DNA of 64,000 bases from Liopterus haemorrhoidalis (Eukaryota; Arthropoda; Insecta; Coleoptera; Dytiscidae). This document shows positions 46,601-57,100 of the stretch, one piece after another. Position 1 is the stretch's first letter, and every line of letters starts with the position of its first letter. The notes under the pieces are model-generated. The model worked only from the letters and a program-made list of their open reading frames with translations, did not search any database and was not told the DNA's origin. The position numbers and the translations under genes are program-made. The DNA lies in assembly GCA_963971575.1 (NCBI GenBank), contig OZ020625.1, forward strand, positions 26,883,753-26,947,752. Direction: 5' to 3'.

Positions 46601-48122
46601 TGTGCTATGATGTAGTGGTGCAAGTTATAGTCCAAATTTAAATGAATTGCGTGAAATACAGTTAAAGAAGTTCGGATAGCTATTGAACCGGCGCGCACTT
46701 AAAACATTGATCTGGGAAGGGTCCATTTCGAAAAAATATCTGTAATATAATACAAATGTATTGTTGTGTTTTTATGGAGAGGACAGGGTTTATATATTAA
46801 TTTAATTTTGATTATAATTTAATTTTTAATAATAAAAAGGTGATTCTTATTTGCAATCGCTTAGTTTTTATTAAATAAGATTTGATTTTTCAAATCCTTG
46901 GGGGAGGGGGTCTGAACTCGTCGACCACCCCCTTGTGTGCGCGGCTTCTATTGACAGTCGTAGTTAATACATTTAAAAAATATTGTACTGTTATACTATT
47001 ATAAAACAAATGTAAATAAACAAAAAAAAAAAAAAAAATAGAAATTGAAATAAAGAACTCGAAGAATTTTGTGCTATACAGAAAATAAAATAAAAATCCT
47101 TCAATAATTATTGTCTCTATGTTGCCCTTCATTGTAAAATGCTTGAAATAATTCATTATTAAACAGAAAAATTGCGATTTTTCACGATTTTAACAAGTTA
47201 TTTTGAAGTTACTAAGTGTAGCAACTGCTTTCTGTTAGTTGTTATCCATAATAACTTTTTTAGCAACTAGTTACTAATTTCATAGTAACTTTTTTCTTAC
47301 AGAATACGGATTTCGTGAAAGTTGCTAAAAAAGTTACTGACCTTGTATTTAGCAACTTTTATTGTAACTTTTTTGTAGTAACTTGCTTACAGAATTGGGC
47401 CGATTGTATTTCAAATATTTCCCTGTAGTCTGGTGCCTACATTGAAAGATACTGCACTTGATGATAATGGAATGCTAATTTGCACACATGTTCCATATAA
47501 AATTTAAATCATTTTGACCCGCAGCCCCTATTTGCACATCATAATCAATTCTCGGCATGGTTCTATTCAATATCATTATTTTTATAAAATATCATATTTT
47601 AATATTTTTGCATTTTAGGTGTCTCTGGTGTAATTGGATCAGCAGTCTTCAACATAATGTTTGTAATATCAGTATGTGCTCTTTGTGCTGGCACTGTGAG
47701 CTACTTAAACTGGTGGCCACTTTGTAGAGACTGCTTTTTTTATGCTATCTCAATATTGGTCATGCTTTTCACTATATTCGATGAAATTATTACTTGGTAA
47801 GTAATTCTAAAGCCTTTACTTTAATAATTTTGAGTTTAATGCATCATTTTCATGGTAGTGTCAAAAGCGCGACAGGGGTGAGAGGCGTGGTGTTATATTT
47901 ACAAGTTCGAATTTCATGGTGGGGTTGGAGACGTGATAAATGCACGTTTTCGGTTTTGACAACATTTGTATCTAACCCAAATCTAACCTAAAAGTTTATA
48001 CAATTGTTTGTAGTAAACGGTTATTCAATTTCATTAAATATGTCGTCAAATCGAAGGAGACGTCTAGCTCTTTTTAGGGTTTTGTAGGTATGACCAAAAA
48101 ACCCTTATACCGTCATTTTGTC

Positions 48123-48176
<54 letters not shown>

Positions 48177-51100
48177 TCGGTAAAAATTGTAGCCAAACGG
48201 CTAAACCTAGAGAGTTGAAATTTGGCATGCTTATACAACTCTTTGACCCGCACATAGGAAAAATACTAAAACATCTAAAAAACATACCCCCCTAAAAATA
48301 TAAACAAATATGTGCTCATCGAAAACAAAAATATTTTTTTAAAATTCTGAGTAGGGTATCAAATGAAAGCCCTTAGTACGTGGATTAACGATCAAATTTT
48401 TATTTTTGAAAAATAAATTATTTTGATGCGATTTTTACCAAAAATGTGCAAAAAAAATTTTGTCCCACACCCTGTAGCCCAGATGGTTTAAACTAATAAT
48501 CTAAAAATATTCTAACTAATGTATATTGGTGTGAACCGAAATAGTACAACAGGAATTTTTGATCAGATTATGTTTTTGGAAAATAACGCATTTTTTTTGG
48601 TTTTTGGTTCACAAAGTACATAAGTTATACCAATGTAAGACACTCACATGCATGGCGTGCGATGGCTACATGCGTTAGAGCACTCTTAAACTGGTTGGAA
48701 AACGAAGGGTTTCGAGTTCGAGTACCGGAGTGAATTTTATTTTTTCTGTTTTTTTTTTTGCATTTTTATTATGTTGAAATTATTTTGTCAAAATTCTAGT
48801 TATATTTTGACAAATGTTGTATTTAATTTTTATGAACGTAAATTTAATAACCAGTCTTATTATATGATTAACAGACGATAAATTATTTTAAAAATATCGT
48901 TCATTTTGCCGTGATTACTACAAAGTAAAATTTGTCCTACACACTCAGCATACCGCCTTCACTTATTATATACCTGCGAAACCCTGAAATGTGTGAATAT
49001 TCACACTTCACATACATTTTTTATGTATATTTAGACTTATTGCGATATGAAGAAAAGCGATGGTGGGTACGTCCCATATATACATAGAAACAGATGGCAA
49101 CAGGGAGATTATTTTAACTTGTTGCAAAAAATGAGACACAAAAAACCCAGACAGTTACTTCAATTACAAGAAAAGAATTTAATACACAATCTTTTTTACT
49201 TGACATCACAGTTTAGAATGAAGATTCTGTTGGCCCCTGTTTGGGGGTGTATTATTAGTATACCCACTGCATGACATTTCTGCAGACCAGATATTTGAAA
49301 CCAAATCCATAATAATAAACTTTATGACTACCGACAACATTGTAGTCGCTATTTCGCTACATCAATTACGTTTTTTTAATTTTTTTTTAGGAAATTATCT
49401 CACCATTCCGAAAAAATATATCTGTTTGTATGGTTTCCACGGTGGGACCAGCGCTAGAGTTGAAATTTCTGAACTTGCGACACCGCGCTTGTAACACCGC
49501 GCCTACGACACCATGGTACGGGTTTTTTCAAAATAGAGCGATCCTATTGGTTGATTATCTTGTTCCACGCTTGTCCAACACCAGAATGAAAATGATACAT
49601 TAAGTTGCGTTCAGAGACCTTTAAGGATTCCACACACCAAAGCGGCCGCGGTGGCGGCCACGGTGGCGGCCGCGGTGGCGATCAGGTCTCCTCACACTAA
49701 CGCGGTGGGAGTGGCGGTAGCGGTAGCGATCAGTTAGTGAATCACGGTATATAGTTATATGATAATATTGGACCTTGCTTGGGTTATTTCAATTTTCCCC
49801 TTTGGAATGTTAAAATTTAAAATTCCAACAATTGACCATGGAAACGAATGACATATGTCAAACTTAAATTAATTTTCTTACATATTTTAATGACAAAAAA
49901 TAAATAAATGGGATATTTGTATTAAGAATGACACAAAAAATCAAAATATAAAGAAAATGACATTTTAAAATGATATTAACCTTAACCAAAAAATGTTTGT
50001 TGCAAGTATGATTTACAAAGCTTAAACAAAACGGCTGAAAAGCATTATTTAAACGATGAAAGTAACTAGATTGCAAAATCTAGTTCCGCCTAATCGTTTG
50101 GAACAGACTTTACTATCAATTTCCAAAACTTTTCCTATTTCGTCCCACACTTTATTTGTTTTCCTAATATTCTTGTAATCAGGATGTGCTAAGTCATACA
50201 AAATTAAATGATTTTTACTGATCTATGATTTTTTCTGTTAAATTATCTATTTTCGACATTATTTTCTTAAATATATTCACTCTGTGGTATATAAACAATG
50301 AATATCGCGCGGCCTAACGCAACTTGTCGAGTTTGGCCGCCAGTGTTTGGTGATCGCTAGACTGAACGCTGCAGTCGGTGGCGTTCTCAGATAGCGGAAC
50401 GCTTGTATGTGCGTGGTCTCATTGTATTGTATAGGTTGCGTTAGGCCACTGCATTATCGCCACCGCAACCGCCACCGCGGCCGCTTTGGTGTGTGGAATC
50501 CTTTAAATTAGTTGACTGTTAACTGTGTGTTATGGATAAGTTTAGTAGATAGTTTTAATTAGTATTTGTATGTTTTTATTTTAATTTCCTTCTTTCTTGG
50601 GGGGGGGGCACTGATGGTGATACATTTCATGTACATGTTTAAAATGGAAAACTTTGATTTCAGCAACCTTGGCTAATCACAGTAATACTAAATATTTTTT
50701 TAGGAGCGAATCGCTATTCATGTTGTCACTGTATGTGGTCTATTGTATAGTCCTACATTTTAATAGTCCACTTGAAAAATGGGCGCAAACGTGGCAATGG
50801 GTTCCTTGTAAAAAACCAGCTCCTGAAGAAGAAAGTGCATTAGTGTCCTATAAAACTCTACACGAGGACAGGACGAAAATGGCCTCCTATACTACGGAGG
50901 ACAAGGATCAACAATTACAGCAACAACCTCAGCAACAGGGTCAGCAAAACAACATTGAACAAGGTAAAACATTTGTTCTCTTATTATAAACAATTTTTGT
51001 TATACATTTTTTGCGTAAACGCCCATTATTAATACTAATGAAATACAGGGTGTTTGTTTGAAACGGGGCACCCCGAAAATCTCCTTTATTTGTAAAGATA

Positions 51101-54100
51101 TAAAAAGTCTTCAGAACAAAAGATAGTTTCCAGCTTTCCAGAAAACCATAGCTAATTTCTGATAATAGTTAGCCATAGTTTTAGGCACTGGCATCTTTTT
51201 AGACATATTCATTAGACCATGTATGTCTTCAATAGCTTTATAGGCTTCCTAAAATTAAATAAATAAACATTAGAGGCTGTATATAAAACTAAAATATTAT
51301 TAATTTTACAAAAATTTGCAGACCCCGGATTTTGCAGCATTTGACGGCAACCGAGGCATTACTTGCCGGTAAATGAAGATTCTCCCGTGATAATTTAAAA
51401 TTTTTCATGAATTTCTTTACATCCAAATTGTGCCTCAAGACCTTTTGAGGACACCCTCACCCGTGAGGTCACTCCATGCCCCCAGGTGGTGGGCCACGCG
51501 TTCTGTTCGATTGTGGTAACAATATACAGGGTGTTTGTTTGAAACGGGGCACCCCGAAAATCTCCTTTATTTGTAAAGATACAAAAAATCTTCAGCACGA
51601 AAGTTAAACTAGACAAAAAGGCCCATCTAAAGGTTACTATAAGAATTCTGAGGCACTTCCGGTTTCACCGGAAATTATGTCAACTTTTGATCTAGCATAG
51701 GGAATCGATAATTTTATATTTTTTTCCTAAAAGTACATTAAATTAGCTTTACAATGACACCAAAAAATCATATTTTTATGTTAACCATTTCAAAATGGCG
51801 ACCATTTATTTACAAAATAATAATCAACATTAGTTTTACAAAGTTGAACGTAGCAAGCTTTGAAAACAATAAAAAAAGAAACAAAATATCTCTAAAATAA
51901 ACTATTTGACTATTTAGAAAAAAAAAACTATTACTTTTTAAAAGTTATTTCATGTTATTTAAGTTATTTCATGTTATTTCATATAATAACCAGTTTTAAC
52001 AGTTTATTTTAGAGATATTTTGTTTCTTTTTTTATTGTTTTCAAAACTTGCTATGTTCAACTTTGTAAAACGGGGCGCTACTGGTGTACAGTACTAGTAC
52101 GCTGTATTCGACCCGTTTTTGTTTTGTTGTTCGTTAAAGAAAATATTCGATTGGAAATATTTCGATAAAGAAAATAACCCGATTTTTACTAAAACTTGAT
52201 CAACTCGTGCTATTGATGTCAAAAACTTAAATATGTTTCATAAAATCCAGCTCTGAGCCTTTTTGTGGACTGTTTTTTTTTTACTCTTTTTACCGCAAAT
52301 GTCAAAATATTAGACCGTAACTCAAAAGTGACCATATATTTGTGATCTAAGGCTAAAGATGTATAAATATACCCATTTTCCAAAAAAAAATTTTTAAAAA
52401 AATTCTTTCAATTTTTAAATTTTGGCCAAAAAATTTTTGACTTCGATTTTAGCCAAAATATATTTTTAAGCTAATTTTGGGGTGAGGATTGTGAAAAAAA
52501 TATTTAAAAAATTCATGCTTTCCTAGTTTTTGAGAGCCGATTTGGGTCAGTTTTTTGCCTATAGTTCCAAAACTTTTGCCCAAAATTCAAAATGGACCAA
52601 ATTTTGTTGATCTATGACCAAAAATACATATTTGTACCAATTTTCAATAAAATCAGAGACAAAAAATTTTTGCTCGAAAATCGAAAAAATCGTAAGGGGT
52701 ACCCCTTACGATATTTTCGATTTTTGGCCATTTTCAAGGGTTTTGGATTACTGTCCATACAAAACTCAATAATTGGTTTATTAAAGCCCTAATTTTTTTA
52801 TAGATTAAACAATGTAGGAGAATTTTAAAAATTCAAACCGCAGATTTTTATCTCTAACCATTTTTTTGTTAGGATTTATCAAAATTTTCAAAAAAATGTA
52901 AAAAAAATGAAAAATTTTCAAAAATTTTTTTTGCCTCAAAATATGGTTACCAGTCAACTAGGACCTCAAGATTTCAAAGATTTCAACCGTAGGTCTTTAT
53001 CGCATTGAGTTTTTGAGATACGTCCATGCGAAGATGAAAATTTCTATAAATCATGCCATATTAAAATTTGTCATAATTTTAAAATACGCAAAACGAATAA
53101 GGCCTCAAATTTTTTCTAGGCTAAATAAACTACGAGGAATCCAAAAATTCTAACCTCAGGTAGCTATCTCTAACCATTTTTGAGTTGTGATTTTTTTTTT
53201 TAAATTCAAATTTTTCACAAATAATGTAAATTATGCATTTAAAAAAAATATCATAATCTCAAAACGCATTATACGATTAAAGCCCCAATTTTTTTCTAGA
53301 CTGAATACACTACTGAGAATCCAAAAATTTCAACCGTAGGTCGCTATCTCTAACCGTTTTTGAGTTGTGCTTTTTTTTTTAATTCACAATTTTCACAAAC
53401 AATGTAAATTATGCTTTAAAAAATTTGTCGTTATCTCAAAACGCGTTATACGATTAAAGCCCCAATTTTTTTCTAGACTAGATAAACTATGGAGAATCCA
53501 AAAATTTCAACCGCAGGTCGCTTTCTCTAACCGTTTTTGAGTAGTGCATTTTTAAATTCACAATTTTCACAAATAATGTAAATTATGCCATTAAAAAAAA
53601 TTGTCGTAATCTCAAAACGCGTTATACGATTAAAGTTCCAATTTTTTTCTAGACTAAATAAACTATGGAGAATCCAAAAATTCCAACAGCAGGTCGCTAT
53701 CTTTAACCGTTTTTGAATTGTGCTTTTTTTTAATTCACAATTTTCACAAATAATGTAAATTATGTCATTCAAAAAAATTGTCGTTATCTCAAAATGCGTT
53801 ATACGATTAAAGCCCCAATTTTTTTCTAGACTAAATAAACTACGGAGAATTCAAAAATTCTAACGGCAGGTCTCTATCTCTTACCGTGTTTGAGTTGTGC
53901 GTTGTTTTAATTCACAATTTTCACAATTATTGTAAATTATTTCATTAAAAAAAGGGTATAACACAAACAAGATTTGTCCTCTTACTATAAACAATTTTTT
54001 TATATATATGTTACTGTAAAAGCCTGAACTACGGTAAATCCTAAGATTTTCCAGTAAAACCTAAGATTTACCAATATACGGGCTATTACGGAACATATAC

Positions 54101-57100
54101 ATGTCTGCTGTTAAGTCAATAATAAGACAGATATTTCAAAAGTTTCAAATTCACCTAGGGCTCTGATGGTAAACTTCATCCTCGTGAAATATAACTCCCA
54201 TTATATGCCTGTTAAATAAAATACTATTATTTTACAGTTGATGTTTTCAACCAATGGTCCCCAACTTCACAAAACGCACCCACCTCTTTTGGGGACCCTA
54301 CGTCTTACGCAGTTCCAGTTACTCAGCAGCCTCCCCCAGTGCCTGCCCCTCCAGTTGCCGCCCCACAACAGCAGATGGTCCCCCAAGGACCCCCAGGGGC
54401 CCAGGGACAAGAATATTATAAACCAAGAGATCAGTCACAAACGGAAAAAATAAATCCGTTAATAAAACCAGGTATGTTACTAATGGTAAACTAAGGAAGT
54501 CAATCTGAATAATGATGCTACTAAACTCCGTTCACAATAAGTATGGGATGACGTCACACTTGGTTCATTTAAGCACCAATGTCATGATGTGATTTAACCA
54601 ACATCAAACCATTACTCAGTTGGTACATTTATTTACTAAATGTTGGTAACGTTTTTACACCTTGCCAGGTTTAGATTATACTGTTCTGAATTATCTGAAT
54701 GCGGCTTTTACTGAAATACTCCTAAAAATCGGTTAGGGTAGAATTTCCTATTTTGTTTTTAATATTATTTATTTATTTTTTTCAGAATCTGGATGCTACG
54801 CAATATTTTCGTGGGGTGTTGTGTACCCCATTCATTTTATGTGTATGAAAACCATACCAGACTGCAAATCAGAGAGATACAAGAATTGGTATCCATTTAC
54901 GTTTTTTATTTCCATGATTTGGATATCTTTCTATTCTTATATCATGGTTTGGATGATCACCATTATTGGTAAGTAATAAAAACCATATCGACGATGTCCC
55001 AAACATTAAAAGTAATAAATGGCTAAACACCCCTACTGGGTTACGCCACCCTTTGGGCTTTCTAAATCCTTTTTCAGGATGGATCAATTCCTATATCTCG
55101 CATTAAATCTTCTTTGTGATCTCTCTCCAAAGTTGTCTTCTACTTCTTGCATCCTTGTTAGCTTAGGTCTTCCCCGTTTTCTTTTCCTCCCTGGTTCCCA
55201 CTGCAACGCTGAATATGTTATAGACGTTTCTTCTCCTCGCCATACATGCCCAAGCCATCTTACTCGCTGTTGCTTAATTTTCCTTACAACATCGCTCCTT
55301 TCCAGTACTCAAACCCAAACCTTCTCCTCCTTAAATTTTCAACCCATATGTTGGTTTGTAGAATTTCTCCATCCTTCCTTGTTCTCAGTCAATCTTTTTA
55401 GTTCCACTTACGTGTTCCAATTCATATCTTCCATTATCTGTTTCATCTGATCTAGCCTTAGTCTACCCCTACTGTTTTTTCCAGTATCTTTTTCACCAAT
55501 CCATCGTGTCTTATATGTCCAATCCAAACATTTCCTCTCTTCTGCAACATTCTCCACAGATATGGTTCCTTTTCCATTTTCCGCAATACTTCTTCGTTCG
55601 TCACACTATCTATCCATCGAAATTTCAATTTCGATAACAATTCGAATGCTTCTATCTTTTTTACCGACCGCCAACATATATAAGGGAGGTATTGTGATCA
55701 TACCGATTATGAAATTTCGAGATTTCGATGGATCTCCACGAATTGAGGTTCCTACATAACGTTTTGACTATTTTTAGCATGATGTCTGTCGGTCTGTGTA
55801 CACGTGCAGAGCAAATTCTGCTAAAAGGATTTTTATGAAACTTCATATTTAAGCTTTTGACATCAATGGCACGATTTGATCAACATTTGGTAAAAATCGG
55901 TTGACTAGAAATGGGTAAACTACTCGTGTCGGTTTTAAGATTTTTGCGTATATTTAACTACAGAGAAATATTTCGAAAAAATATATTTAACAATAGTTGC
56001 TATAAAAACTAACAACTTTTATCTGAGACATTTTTTGATAAATCAGCATAAATTAAACAAGTACTTTGTGATGGCGGTCGGTCCTTTGGTGACCACAACT
56101 GATTTTGTTTTCTTCCAGGAACTACATTGGGTATCCCTGATACTTTGATGGGACTTACTTTTGTTGCTGCGGGAGTTTCAGTTCCTGATGCATTGTCTAG
56201 TATAGCTGTTATTAAAGAAGGGTAAGGCAAATAATATTAATTTCTGTCTGTCTGTCTGTTCTTTATGCAAAGCCAAACGGATAGACCAATTTTCAACAAT
56301 TTTAGTACAGGGGAGTTAAAATAATCCGAGAAAGGTTTTACTGAGGGTTCCAACTTCGTCCATGTCCCCCTAGGGGGCGTTATGGGGGAGAAACCATCAG
56401 TTTCGCAATCTCCGTGCAGTTTGAATTGATTACTTAGGCTAAACCTTAAGAGATATATTGACATAATTTACACAAAAAATGTAGATCTGAACTAGATCTA
56501 AAAAAAATCTGGGAGAGCATATACCTATCATGCACCGATATCGTGTGTTGGTCAATTTTCTGTTTTTAAACGTAATAGTTATTGTATTATAAAGTTTGTG
56601 TGTGCATAACATCGGATTTTTTACAGTGATGTATTAATCATTTTAAAATAATAAATTATACCATTTCACGTAGAATCATAATGTAATTAACACTATACAT
56701 CAAAGATTAATAATAACGGAGTTAAAACAGCGTGAACAGAATTCCGAAATGCAGATATATTGAAAGTGTCGGAATTGGTCAAAAGATGGCACTGCTGGTT
56801 GTTAGATTATTCTCTACTGCTTAATGGTAGTTAAAATTACTACACCTACAGTTTTACATAATTCACTTGAATATTGTGAGCGATATTTTCTACTTTTTTT
56901 GAAGTAAAACAGTGGCGGCGCTCGCTTGGGGTCCGGAGGGGCTCAGGCCCTCCCAAAAATTGCTCTGGTCCCGAATTGCCCCCCCCCCAGAATTGTTTGA
57001 GGAAAAATTATTTTAGAAGTGAGGACTTTTTTTTACGTCATCATTTGTAATTTATGTGTAAACGTTAAAAAAAAAATTCAAATATATCCTAGCCCCACAA

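Noticed and set aside
32423..48285. Recurrent MFFRCF...[12 protein letters not shown] open frames (32423, 36228, 48064)
   Set aside because: Part of the Helentron-like repeat, reading through its microsatellite; no start context, domain or intact neighbouring gene.
48610..48745. A genuine tRNA gene
   Set aside because: A- and B-box-like motifs are present, but I could not fold a complete cloverleaf with an acceptor stem; treated as a tRNA-like cassette.
55019..55450. 143-aa plus-strand open frame
   Set aside because: Antisense of LINE 3' remnants whose minus-strand motifs are recognisable.
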